Shown: piece after piece, positions 10,690 to 23,176 of the stretch
Numbering within the stretch: position 1 is the first letter of the stretch
Layout of the letters: every line of letters starts with the position of its first letter
NCBI GenBank assembly: GCA_030512335.1
Contig: JAULSU010000002.1
Location: 3,038,001-3,102,000 of the forward strand
Source: Immersiella caudata
Taxonomy: Eukaryota > Ascomycota > Sordariomycetes > Sordariales > Lasiosphaeriaceae
Direction: 5' to 3'
Length of the DNA: 64,000 bases
Program-made: the position numbers and the translations under genes
Notes under the pieces: model-generated
What the model saw: only the letters and a program-made list of their open reading frames with translations
Database searches by the model: none
Told to the model about the DNA's origin: nothing

Positions 10690-12981
10690 ACGGTGATTAT
10701 CGAAATAATCGTCGTCTATAGTGCAGAGCAGGAATATTAGAATTATGTTTCGCAGAAGGTGCTGTCCGTCTTGCGGACAAGTCTGGAAAAAGTTGCAAGC
10801 GGCGAAGCCAGGCCCTAAAATCCGGTCCTTGTAGCGTCGGGCGGGAAGATGTGGTGCTTTGCGCCAGGCAAGAAACGAAACGATGCCGCGCATTCACAGG
10901 CCGGCGGGTGAAGTGGTGGTGTAGGACAGAAGTAGAGGGGTGCAGTTGCGACTCTGCGCAGGTAAAATATGAGACGGGGGGAGATGCGATGGGGCAAACG
11001 AGATGTGAGGCGCCAGGTCAAGCGGGTATGTCCCTCACGCAGAGATCACAAGGGAGAGAGACTACTTGCCTAGGCGATTATACGACATGTTTGCGGACAA
11101 CGATGACCTTGCTTTTCGAGAGGGTTGGGTGTCTCTTTGTGAGCTGGTCTCCGATAGGGGTGGATTCTGCGCGTCTCAGGGTCTGAGGGCCCTTTCGAGC
11201 TTTGGGTTGGAGCGTGCTGGCTAGCAGGAAATTCGCGGCGCGGTGTGGTCTGCACCGTCTGATGTCTGTTGTCCTCCTGATGCTGCCCCTCGATGTGCTT
11301 ATCCGCCTGCGCGCGGTGGAATGAAGCCGTGTGTCGTGGGCCGTGGGCCGTGATGAGCAGTCCGAACTTTGGGAAGTACCTGAGGGTCCCGGTCCCTGCC
11401 GCGTTGCGCTTCGTCGTGGCGTGGCCTCGTCGCTCGCTCACTGGCTGTCGCTCGTATGGAGAAAAGGCGGGTGAGAATAGGGTTTCGTCGTCTTTTTTGC
11501 TGCAAGGCCAAGCGCAATGCCTGGTGTGTGTGTGAAACGGAGAGGTAATTCGGCAGCAGGACAAAATCCCAAGTTTCACGCTGGCGGGTTCCCGTTCCAG
11601 CGAGCGGCCTTGACGGACAAGCGACAGGGGTCAGAAAGTCAATGAAGGGGCTGTGCTCCACGGCTGGAGTGTACGCGCAAGGACCGCTGCCCGGCAGAAT
11701 GCTGTTTCAGAGACGTCCCCAAGGCCGATTGGGCAAACAACCCGGCCTCCAATTGGCCCCTGCGTCTGCCTCTGAAGGGGGTTGATTCCCCGCGCAAGCG
11801 CAACTTTTTTTAAGCTCGAGGATCGTCCAAGTCAGAATCCGGATTTTGTATATATTGGTTGCGACATTCCTGGATGCGAGCAAAGCCCCAATGTGATGAT
11901 GCTCCATGTTTCTGTTCACTGCTGTCCGAGTCTCGCGTTCGAAAGGCTGGTTGCTGGTCTCAACAAGAGGGAGCCACTTCCATCTCACGCTACCCCACCA
12001 AGTCCACTGAGTGCAAGGCTGAGTGCCCGGGCAACCGTGAAACTGAACTGCTTCCGGTTTGCTGCGCTTCCGACGACAACTGCTGACCACGGGAAAGATA
12101 CTGTGCTTTTCTATAATATTCGGTCCATGTAAGGTAGCTATCCAGCTCAAGAGGGCAGATTTGTACCATTGTGTCATTCGTCGGGCGCCGACATCGCTTG
12201 CGTTTCGGGCTGGTGGACCTTTCATCAAGGAGTGGCTACGTCGGCCAACCTACCTCCTCTCCAGCCTTCCCCCAAACTGAACCCGTACTGTTAGGTAATT
12301 TTACAAACCATTAAGCCGCCTTCTACGCAGCGCTTATGCGTCACCTCGAGCAGAGTATGTACGTAGTAGTCGCATCGCGGCCGTTTGATGTCTCAAAAGT
12401 ACCCGCTGGTTCTGCAGGTCCACGAACCGTGTCGGCGAATCGCAGATTAGCGCGCCGAGCTTGTAAAAATAGGTTGGGATATCGGCACCGTGACGGCGGC
12501 GAGCGACTTCTCTGGCCACCAGCCACGGATTCAAGACGGAAAGGTGAGGTCCGCACCCGCTACAGCTACAGTGCTGCCCCTGAATAGAGGAATGCCAGCG
12601 ATGCACCGCCCCATATTGCCGCGCGTTGCGCTTCCGCAATACGAATCATCGAATGGCTTTTTTCCTCCCGCAGAGGATGATGAGTCTGGCGAACGGGACA
12701 AACGTCCCTAACCCCCCGCCTCCCACCAAAAAATAGTCAAGGCGCTTATCCAGGCTTCGGTCACTGACTTATTATGAAAACCGGACACTTCACTTTTTTG
12801 GCAGCTCTAGCTGTAAAGTTCTCCAGGCACAGCGGGATATTGTTTCCAACCTGTCACCGGAAAAAACGAGTGAATCTCGCTCGGGTTTCATCACTACCCG
12901 CTCCTAATGGCATTGAGTTCTGAGGGCTCATGGCAACATTATCTACAGGCCCAATACCGAACGAACGCAGGGTGAAGCCGT
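10690..12981. other. Long upstream region of chitin synthase
   Basis: About 2.3 kb between the chitin synthase start and the sly1 stop. It should hold the chitin synthase promoter and a long leader. Frames up to 173 codons look like noise: no domains, no splice logic. No RNA gene was recognised. Confidence 0.5.
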
Positions 12982-15556
12982 CTATGAAATTTCCTTACCC
13001 AGCCTATCCAACTCGTTTTGGATGAACTGGCCAGCATTCACCAGCTCGCTGGCTCCGTACACAACCCTCCGTTTTGCACGATCCGCTGCCGCTGTCCGGT
13101 TTGCCCATTCCTGGAGATTTCCATACTCGTCCATTGAGCCGCCGCCAACCATGAATACTAATGCCTCAGAGAAACCCTGTCTCCGTTGTCCAAAGCTTGC
13201 CCCCGTGCCCGGGCCTCGTGCAAGGCCCGAACCCGGCAGTCCACCAGGTGGGTTGACCCCCGTGGCAGTAGCTCGCATGGCCGATGGCTGCGGCATGGCA
13301 CCCCGTGCGTTCGCGCTTCTCGGGTCAAAATACAGATAGTCTTCCGTCTTTGCAATGGCGGACGAGCTGGCACTCGAGGGGTCCATGATCGACTCTGTGA
13401 TCTTTGTCACGGTTAGATCTCTGTCGACTGGTAGGAAATCCTTGATTCCACCCAGAAGCGATGCAACATTAGACGACAAAACACTGGTCGGAACACCCGT
13501 CTCCTTGAGCCGGTCTGTGAACCGAGTGGATATAGCCGAAAAGCGCTGCAAGAGATCCGAAGACCCGGACTGTTGTTGGGCTGCGGATGCAGAGTTGTTG
13601 ACCGTTGTAAGCTGTGTCATCTTCGTTGTGGCGCGGACCCTGATTGGTGATGGTTAGCTTGAAATCATCAAGAAGAGTCCGCAGCCCGTGTGCCATGGGC
13701 TGACTGCTAACTTACTGTCGGATGTAAGGCAGGCAGGTTGTGTCACAGCCACCGGCGATAAGTGCCTCCTCAAATTGCACCCATTCCGGGCGGGACACAT
13801 CCTGCTCAGTGCTGAGAAACCAGATGATAAAGAGGCGTAGTTTGTCAGCCGGCTTACCGTTGTCGCCCGTCTTGATGAGATCAAGCATCTGCGCCTTTGT
13901 CTGCTTCATCACTCCCTGTTCAAGCTCGAAATAGTTATCAAGCTGACGATTTTGGATCTCCCCAAGAATTGCGGCTAGGATGTTCATATGCATATCGAGA
14001 GTGGCCTTGCGTTCTCGTAATTCAGGAAGAAGTGTGATGGCAGCTTTGAGGTGTTGGGCGCTCGCGCTAGTGTCGTTTTGCAGATCCTCAAAATCAGTCA
14101 CACCAGTTTTCTTGGTGATGGCCTCTGCTTCTTCCTTGTATTTGGTGAGTTCGGCATCTGGATGAGAGTATTAGCATTCCTACTGGGCTTTCCGTCTGAC
14201 AGGAGAGCTTATACCGATGTCTTCAGCCACTTGTGGGAACGGCAAACATGCGTTCCTCTGCCAGAAGAAGTCATTTGCAGCTAGGTCGTAGCTTTTCTTG
14301 GTTGTCCCCTTGGCTGGATTGCTTGTGTCAACAGGTGTCTCAATGGTAATGCGATTCAGTTCCGACTTGAAAATATCGAAACAAAGGCTCTGATATGTCC
14401 AGGAGTGAGACAGCATGGGTATCAAGTCAACATTTCGGTCCAGGATAATGAGCACCGGCCTCGAGGAGGGTGTTCCGGTAGCAGAGGATGCAGGACGCCC
14501 ATGTGAAGAAAAGAGGTTGTCCTTCGAGTTGAGTACATGGTCTCGGAGCTTCCGGTCGAGCTTCGTGGCGATCATCTCGGCCGCGGCACCCCTTGGACAT
14601 CGAATCTGTCCGTCAACGTTAGAATACAAGAGACCCCGCGGTCTATGATCTCAGGAGACTCACAATCGGTATCGCACCTATGTATACGTCAGCCTCAAGA
14701 AAGAACTACCATGGTGTGGACCGGGCTTCAACGTACCCATTGTTACAACGACACTGAAAAGACCACTGACAATCCTGTCTATGACATGATCGAGTTCTTC
14801 ATCTTTGGTTTTGGCGCTGTTTAGTGCCCAGTATGTATGCTCTTTCTGCATACCTAGGCTGAAAAGATCGGGTTCTGTGACAATGAAGTTGAGGTACTGA
14901 TCGAAGATTTGCGAGATCAGTTCCGACGTGCTGGTTGCTGCCGTTTGAGCTGCAAAATCTTCCAGTAGGGGACGGGGGATGGACGAGAGAAAGTTGACGT
15001 TGGCTGAACCATAAAGCCCCTTTTGCAGATCATTCGTGATGGCCTTCAGGTTCTCCGGCTTTGGCTCGACAAGGTAGATGGCGGGAACGTCCGGTATGGG
15101 GGCTCGCGAGGAGGATATGTGCCTGCCAGGTTCAGCAACGTATCGCATGCGGAACTACATAACTCAGCGACTAACATGTGCATTGTGACACCCATTGACC
15201 TCAGGTGAGATACCTGGAGGACGGGGCTGATGACATCACGGCCAAGGTCCTGCGATTTGTCCACAATCAGCCTCGGGCGCGAAGGGGACGGAGATAGCCG
15301 TCTTGGAGATTCTCACGTCGAACACCAGGACCTTCCAGATAGGTCGGCCATCCTTCAGTATGGGGGCTGCTGGTGCAAGGAAGCTGCTGCCATGAGAATC
15401 GTCATTCTCGCTCGGCTCGACAGGCTCGTTGAGGTTGAGGATCTTTTTTATCGAGACTGTATAAGGAGGGTTAGCAGAGCTCGGCGCCGTTGGTCCAGGG
15501 GCGGACAAAAACAAACCAATCTGCTTGTCGCGCAGCGAAGAACCTCGCGTCGCCAT
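12982..15556 (-). CDS. sly1: Sly1, Sec1/Munc18-family ER-Golgi fusion protein
   Basis: Eight exons on minus: 15556-15517, 15456-15317, 15249-15176, 15122-14737, 14677-14664, 14605-14215, 14157-13716 and 13639-12982, giving 714 residues with all phases consistent. Exon 5 is only 14 nt and encodes GAIPI; without it the conserved stretch MGAIPIIRCPRGAAAEMI would break. Other family landmarks are SLRDKQI at the N-terminus, DLGRDVISPVL, IPDVPAIYLVEP, VLIILDRNVDL, NDFFWQRN and VFMVGGGSMDEYGNLQEW. Sly1 binds the syntaxin Sed5 and drives SNARE assembly between ER and Golgi. Introns are 53-76 bp. The end (RLGKEIS) is followed closely by a GTAAG-like sequence, but no further exon is needed for normal length. 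Confidence 0.95.
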
Positions 15557-17879
15557 GGTTGCTATCAGGATACCCCGAGTTGCGGGTCTGGTGCTGGAGC
15601 TTTGATGTGTTCGATTTCGAAGAGGGGTGCAGTTCAGGAAGCCACCGTGTCACAGCGATCGGCTCCAGACGAATAGGCGACAGCGCGGAAGCTTGTTGTT
15701 GAGCTTATTGCCTCCTGGCAGAAATGCCCCCTAGAATGTTGGATTTGCGCGTTGGACGATCACCTATGCCACATGGTTCACTTGAGGCTCCCCCCACATT
15801 GAATCCAGCGACGCTGCAGCTCGGACCAGGTATGTCGCTGTGGTTGCTCACTCGGTTCAGCAGGGTTCTTGCGGAACGAGCCTCGTCCGATTCTCCGGCC
15901 CTCAAAAAAAGCCACGCTAGGATGGAAGCGGCACTTTGATTGCTGGAGGCGCCGAAAGCGAGTGCCAGCCCCGTTGCCACGCGCACTGGCCACCATTTCA
16001 CCTGCCAGCCAAACCCTTTATGACCACCGCGGCTGATTTCTCGCGAAACCTGAACCAACTTTTCCCCTTCATCATCAGCGACTCCCACAGACTCCCATCA
16101 CTCTCGCATCCCACAACAACTGGTTCGCCATCTCTCTGGGCTGACCCTCCGGGCTCTTTGCGCTGCAGAGACGGGTCTTTACAACTCGTTTTGTTTCTAA
16201 CCAGGTTGTAAGGACTAGTGAGCGAACGAGCGACCATCAATCAACGCGCCATCTCTTGCGCGTCGGCGGTCGCCAGCTCGCTTGATCACTTGATAAAAAT
16301 TGGCCTCTTTATCTAGATATTCGAAGAAATGCTGTAGGGAGTCTCGCGAGCAGCCATTTCGCCGTTCGCGAGCGAGGAGGCCATGAAGTGCTTGCGACAA
16401 CGCGAAGCGAAGGAATTGCTGTGGAGGACGCATCGCGACTGACGGGTATGTATGCATTGAACACACCACCCCTATTTGAGCCTTGACAGCATAATTGTAT
16501 CCATCCTCCTAAATGCACACTCAACCAGACAGTCTGAATCGCGCAGCTCTTTTTCTGCGTGCTGAAGGACTCGTGTCTGGGCGAGTGGCAACGGCAAACA
16601 GGAGCGGGGGATGAGCGGCAAGCTTGGTCACCCTGCGAGTAACTTGGGGCTTTAAAAAAACGCCCGTTTGCCGGGTCGAGTGGTGCAGACGACGAGGGCA
16701 GAACACACAGCAAAAAGCAGACAGCAGACTTGAAGGCTCTGGACGGGCAACACGCATTGTCATGATCATGGCACGATGCGCGCAGTCATTGTCACTAATT
16801 TCAATGATCACGGCCGTCGAACAATTTCCTGGTTAAGTGTCCCACCATGGGTGTCCGAAGCCAGGTCATAACCACCGGACCGGAAGATGGGAACACACAG
16901 CGGGTGATGATCCTCGGGGTGTTGGCTGCAGAATGGGAAGCGGGCGGGCGGGCACGCAGCGCTGCGATTGCGATTGCGACCGCACAACTGTGGGGCATGC
17001 CGCCTGCAACAGGGCCTCTGAAGATGACACCTTCGGTTCCCCTTTCTGGCGCCCGTCCCCACCCTACCACCAACATCCCACCCGGACAGCGCTGCCTGAC
17101 TCTGGCCACCAGCTGGGGCGTGCGAAAGACTTCTATTGCCAGAGGACCGGCTGCCTATCTGGTTGGGAGAGCTTGGTGAAGGCCTGCCCAAGACGACCTG
17201 ATCATTCTACTTGCTTCACCCCAGAAGCCCGCCCATGGCGGGAGGTGGCAGTCGCAGATCGCGGATTCGGTCGTCCCAAATGGAACTTCCACACACACCT
17301 TCAAAAGCACACCCATCACAGGTTTCGCCGCAAACATCCAATTTCTCGACAACGGATCAACAACACCTGGAAACCTGAGCCTCTGCTGATCTCCTGAGAG
17401 CTGGCATTCCCTGAAAGCCTTCCAAAGAACACCAAATGTCGTTGTCGGACCAGACAAAGCCCGCCCGGCTGGGCCTCCTCAATATCGCATCTGCTGCTGT
17501 TCAACTCTCGTCGTCTGCTAGTTGTTGGCTGGCCCCCGAGTCTGTCAAGCTCACTCGCTCGCTGCTGTGTTGCACAGCTGCGGGTCCTTCCCTGGACGGG
17601 AAGCTGAGGTGTTAGTGTTTGCTGGCTGACCTCTTTTTCGTCCTTAGACCATTACGCTAAGCCTCATTCGGACCCATCGGCCCCTCCATACATTCACCTT
17701 GCCTGCACGGACGCCACATCGTTTTCTCCCATTCGTGCAACCCCGCTGCTCCTCTCATTTAACGATATCCATTCATAACGCCCTGGGTTCCCCAACGTGC
17801 AATAATCGGGGCTGTGAACTCCCGCATTGTAGGCTACTCACGTGACTGCCCCCTTTCCATTCTGTCTGGTGTTGTCAAC
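15557..17879. promoter_or_regulatory. Divergent upstream region of sly1 and the CCCH-finger gene
   Basis: About 2.3 kb containing both promoters and leaders. Pyrimidine-rich DNA directly precedes the plus-strand gene (about 17660-17800), typical of fungal leaders. Frames up to 186 codons show no recognisable protein. Confidence 0.5.
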
Positions 17880-20800
17880 ATGGACCAGAGCCACGGCAGC
17901 GGAATGGGCGATTGGGACCCTAATAACTTCAGTAATACCGGCTGGGATCATCAGTTTGCGAATCAACCTGTCACCTTTGACACACACCATGGACAGGACC
18001 ACGGCTACCCCAACCCAGAGGCTTTCCTCAACGCCGACGTACATATCGATCCCCAGGTGTCTGGTCCGGATCCACAACAGACTCTGTATCGTCCCTATGA
18101 CTATTACAATTCAAGTGATAGCTGGACGGGCCCGGGCCAGGCCACTACATCCTATGCTCAAGACCACGCCTTGCCTCAGGGGTACTACACCCAACAGCCG
18201 CAGCCGCAGCCGCAGCCGCAGACACAGCAGCAACCACGGCAGCAGCAGCAGCAGCAACAACCCCCGAGTGACCCGCATTCACACCAGACCGTCGACAGCC
18301 GCTTCGCCCTTGTTGATCTGCCTCAAGGTCATGACTTCCCGCCACACCATCTGCACGCATCGGCAGCTCAAGATACGTTGTCCCATGGGTTCAGCAATAA
18401 TGTCTCGCACGCCCAGCCCGTGACAGCCAACGGCTACCTTCAAGATTCTATAGCTCAATGGTCTAGAGGCCCGGCCCAGGGTACTGGCGTGTACCCCCCT
18501 ACTCATGAGTACGAGAACCCGCTTGCGACATCGCAGTCGCTCAATACCCAAGCGCAGGGGGCGAGGGGCTCTCCTTCTCCGTACCCCTCGGGGCCTAACC
18601 CCGTAGGTCCCGGGATTCCAGGCTACCGCGGCGATGGCCACCAGCCGGTGAACACACAGCCGCAGCAACACCAGCAACAACGCCATCCGCTTCAGCACTC
18701 CCAGGCGCAGCATCCCCAACCGCAACAGCTCCAGCCACATCACCAGTACGTTCCGGAACCCAGCGAAGCTCCGCAGGCGGGTCACACGGCGGTCACACAC
18801 CATCCCAAGCCTGCAAAAACCGAAAGCCCAAGTACGGCACCGCAGGCAGTAGCTCAAAAACTCTCAGGGCCGAAACCCACTATTCAACAGGTCCTCCCTC
18901 AAACGTATTCCACGCAAATCACCACCAACCAGATCCATCAAACCGCACCTCTCCAGACTGCGCAGATTCAGACCAAGTCGTTCTACTCCCAGACGAGCGG
19001 CCAAGGTACGTCGCACCTAGGAGGCAGTGCTGCTGCTTCCAGCGTGAAGCGTCGTCCAGGTTCCGAGATGGCGGAGCCTAGAGCAGCGGCAAAGAAGGCG
19101 AAAATCGCCGACAATGCCGGTAACAGCTCCCCAGCACTGTCTGGCAGCCAAGCCAGCACCGCATCAGCGCTCACGCCCACGCCGTCAATGCCTTCACCAG
19201 TACCACCCACTCAACCCCAAGCACAACCCCCCACCGCTCCCGCGTCTGGTCCGTTCCTGACACCAGCAGCCGCGCCTACAGCTGTGCTAGCGGTTCACAC
19301 CAGGCTACCCGTAGACGAACAACTTCTCCAGGACGCAAGATCACGGGATTTCAGCACCTGGCCGGGTGTGCCAAACTTGGTCATCGGCGCAAAACCCGTG
19401 CAGCTGCGGAAGGGTGCGCCATCTAGACGGTATGTCGTTGTTACAGCGAAAGGAGAACGCGAACCTCTGTTCCCCAAGTCACCTTTTGGTTGGGTTCCAG
19501 CCGAGTCGTTTGGCAACCACTTGGCGGCCTACCAGAAGGCCAAAGATGACCAAGAGTTGCAAAAGGCACGTGTCAGGCTTAAGTTGGAGGTGGTTGAGCG
19601 ACGAGCGCCACAGCACGACGACCCTGATCGCCGAAAATATGAAGGTTGGTGCAAGCTTCCTGTGTTTTGCCGCAGCAAAGCTGCGGGCAGAGAATGAATG
19701 TGCTGACATTAGAGATAGAAGTTTTTGATGACTACTGGAAGAAGCTAACAAAGGACAACGGCGAGAATAAGGTGGGTAGTCGGATGCACATGGTTGATTT
19801 AGACTCGGTAGAATATCGACTGACGTGGTGCCTCTGCTAGGAACGCGACAAAACCCCACCTGAGCCGGACAACACTCTCATGAAGCTTGATGCAGTATGC
19901 CGCATTCACCCCGCGCTGAGAGATAACCGAGAAGTGCAAAAAAGGTTCCTTGAAGAATACGCCGGGTTTGTGATGCGGGGCGCGTCCAAGGACGCGAAAG
20001 TTTATGCGGAACTCATTGAGCTTGCCAAGATCAAGTCCAAGAATCCGGCAGGTTTCGACGCTGAGAAGTTCAGAAAGCTCAGGAAGCAGCTGGAGCCGGC
20101 GCTCAGGCACCTCGAAGCTGTCATCACTCGCGTGCTGCACGAAGAAGAGCCTCCTGTGCCTGCGCTGCTGCCTCGGTTGGCCAAGGAAAAGGGCGTGGCC
20201 ATCCGTCTCAACAACACTATCATCCGCTTGATCAACATCGGCGAGATCGATTACCCACTTATCAAAACAATTCTCCGACTTTTCGGCCGCTTCACAGCCA
20301 TCACCCGAAGCGACCTGGAGGGTTGGAAGCTCACCTCGACCAAAGGCAAGCTAGAGGCACAGGGCGATTCTGAAATCAAAGAATTGATTGGCGCCGTTTT
20401 CCAGATCGCGGTAAAGAACGGCGACGGGCAGGATTCTACTCCCGCACGCGACATGAAGCCAACAAGCAGCGCGAAAAAGACCGTCAAGTCAACCATTAAA
20501 CCTACATCGACATCAGCATCAGCCTCTCTGGGCGCCAAACGAGTTCGTGAGGACGACGCTAATGGCGACGGCCGATCGGGCAAGAAGCAGGCAATCGGAG
20601 CCTCAACGCCCGCTTCTGGCAGTGGCGCGACGCCAGCTACAACTCCGAGCAGCAAGCTGCCTTCATCTACTGCTGCTGCTGCCGTCGCGAAGGCCCCGTC
20701 GAAGACGACAGTGTCGACATCCACCACAACCGCTGTGACCGTTCCTTCCAAGAGAAGCTTGCTTCTACCAGGGAAAGCCGTCCGCGCACCCACAAAAGTC

Positions 20801-22831
20801 CCTGTGAAGCCGGACCTTCCGAAGGTTGATATGCCGAAAACAGCCGCCAAAACTGAGCCGACAACCAAGGCGCCGCCTGCGAGGACCGACTCTCCCAAGC
20901 AGGCTCCTTCCAAGACGCCAGCGGCACAGTCGACACCGCAAGCCGCTGCTGCTGCCGCCGATGCCGCCAAGGTTGTCAAACCCAAGGTGTCCGAGCCACC
21001 AAAGTCGTCCAAATTTGCCGCTCTGATGGCCGAGATTTACGAGCCAGCAAAGGTGAAGGCCCCAGAGCCAGCTCCCATCGTCCCCGTAGACCCGAACGAG
21101 ACTGAGGAGCAGAAGAAACGCCGAGTACGCAAGGAGGAACGCCGCCGGCTCGGTCTCAAGGTAACCTTCAAGAGTGACGACCGGTTGGTTGAGATCCGCG
21201 AGTTTACGCGAGATCCTGAGGAGATACGTTTCAGCGCACCAGTCCGCGATGTTAGGTCTGAAAACAAAGACAAGATGGAAGGTATGGCTCTCAGGAAAAG
21301 CCATGCGGGTGAAATCAGGCCTTGGGAAGAACCCATCGCGATTGATTTCGACGTTCTCCCGCAAGAAGAGCGGCATCGGAACTTTGCCACGCGCGGCGGC
21401 ATCAAGACGTTCCACACCGAGCAGCAGAAGTTTATGGAAGACCGCGAGACCAAGGAGCTCATGGTTATCTACACAGACCCAGCCGACATTCCACCGACAC
21501 CCAAATCGCCCGCGTACGAGCCGACTCTTGATTACGACGACTCGTCAGCCAACGCTGTTTCTTTGCCGGAGACGCCCGAGTACGATGAAATCCGCCAGCG
21601 GAGCCGCGAGCGGCTGCATCTGGGGCTTTGGCGAGCCATAGAGACCGCTCTCGTCAGGCTTGAAGCCAAGTCTAGGCCTGATTATGCCGACTTCACCAAA
21701 GCCCTCCAATCGGTCAGCTCAATCGCAGACTCGTACAACGGTCCAGCGACTACCAGCAAGCTTGATGCCCAGGGTCTCACGACCTCTGCGCCTTCGGCCG
21801 AGGACCGCGATCAGCAAACATACCAGCTACTCACCTCTGACAGGACCAAGAACTACCGCGATCCAGAGCTGTATGATGCTGCCCGACCGCGGACTGTGAG
21901 GCGCCATGACTACCGGGATGCTGGCTTCCAAAGCGTGGCCGACAAGGTTGAAAACCTGTTCGCCCAATTCCCAGGACCTCCGTCGTATATACAGCCCGCC
22001 CAGAATGTTGCAGCCCAGCCAGCCGTTGCGCAACAGGTTGTACCCGACTATTCAACAGCTTGGGCACAATACTTTGCTCAACAGGCTCAACAGGCTCAAC
22101 AGGCTCAACAGGCTCAACAGCAGCAGCAGCAGCCACAGGCAGCGTGGTATAACCAGCAGCAAGCTGCCTACACACAGCCGGCGAACCCCTATCAACAGCC
22201 CCAAGCGGCCGTCCTAGCGGCACGGCAACAGCAGAGCGCCGATGCTGGTAACCAGCTATCCGCCATCTTGGGTGCCCTTGGGAACCCAGTCGCGGCTAGC
22301 CAGCCGCAGCTTCCCACTCAGGACCCTGCCCAGGTCCAAGCGGCCGTGATGGCGCTCCTTGCCGGTAGCCAACAACAGGCCCAGGCGCCCGCCACAACCC
22401 ACGCAACTGATCCGCAGAACGCCGAGTACCTGCTCAGCCTCATGAATTGGGCTCAAGGTCAGGGCGGCGGCACCACCGCTGCCAGCTCGGCCCCGTCTGT
22501 TCCGGCTCCCGCCTACTCCCATGACCAGTCGTCGGCAGGTTCGAGATCGCACCAGCATGGTAGCTACGGCCAGAACAGCTACGGACATTCTCATCAAGAC
22601 CGAGATGGCTACAGTGCTTCCGACAACCGGGAGCGTGATCGTGACTGGGACCGCGAACGCGAACGAGACCGACACAATAACAACCGCGGAGGATCAGGAA
22701 AGGGAAAATACTCGGACGTCCCCGACCATCTGCGCGGTATCAACCGCAGCCTCATTGGCACGAAGCTGTGCACATTCTACGCCAAGGGCCAGTGTGCTAA
22801 GGGCGACAAGTGCACCTTTCGCCACGAGTAA
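17880..22831 (+). CDS. Large Q/P-rich CCCH zinc-finger protein, possible PNUTS/Ppn1-like PP1 regulator
   Basis: Three exons (17880-19644, 19713-19771, 19841-22831) give 1,604 residues. The small middle exon, EIEVFDDYWKKLTKDNGENK, joins the two long frames in phase. Residues 1-470 are low-complexity Gln/Pro/His with a QP repeat and a Q run. A conserved-looking helical block follows (residues about 590-810, FDDYWKKLT to IKELIGAVFQIA). Then a Lys/Ala/Pro/Ser-rich stretch leads to LGLKVTFKSDDRLVEIREF at about residue 1045, where KVTF fits the RVxF motif that docks PP1. Near 2200 codons-equivalent, QQAQQAQQA repeats occur. The last 20 residues are a CCCH finger with spacing C-x7-C-x5-C-x3-H. Metazoan PNUTS has the order TFIIS-like domain, RVxF, C-terminal CCCH; the match in order is inference. 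A plain RNA-binding CCCH protein is the alternative. Confidence 0.85.
22072..22131 (+). repeat. 9-bp CAACAGGCT tandem repeat coding for QQA, running into poly-Q
   Basis: At least four near-perfect copies of a 9-bp unit (caacaggct) followed by CAG repeats, inside the CCCH-finger gene. It encodes QQAQQAQQA then a glutamine run. Length is likely to vary between strains by slippage. Confidence 0.85.
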
Positions 22832-23176
22832 GGCGTGCTGATTTGATGGAGGCGGGGTCCACTGTGCCCAGTGCGTGAGAGATATATCGATTCCCTGGAT
22901 ACGGGAACAACACGTCATATGCGACGAAACTTCACTTGATTCATGTATAAGAATTATCATACTGTAACGATACGTGAGGAAGATGCAGTGGCTAGGCGAC
23001 ATGTGCCTCGTGAGGCAGGCGTCAAGGGAATGGAGAAAGAGACCGCGGTGCGCGCTTCTATGGGATGCAAATCTGTAGCACCATGGGGTGGTAATTGTAG
23101 TAAAACAATGTAACACCCTTTGCGTTGGGGTGGTTTCAAATTCAGTCACCGACCCTTCATAATTGTTTCTCTATCA
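22832..23176. other. Intergenic region between convergent genes
   Basis: 345 bp between the stop codons of the CCCH-finger gene and PPCDC, expected to hold both 3' UTRs. Nothing else was seen. Confidence 0.5.

Noticed and set aside
20251..21012. 253-codon minus-strand frame opposite the CCCH-finger gene
   Set aside because: Shadow of Ala/Thr/Lys-rich codons; no domain and no promoter room.
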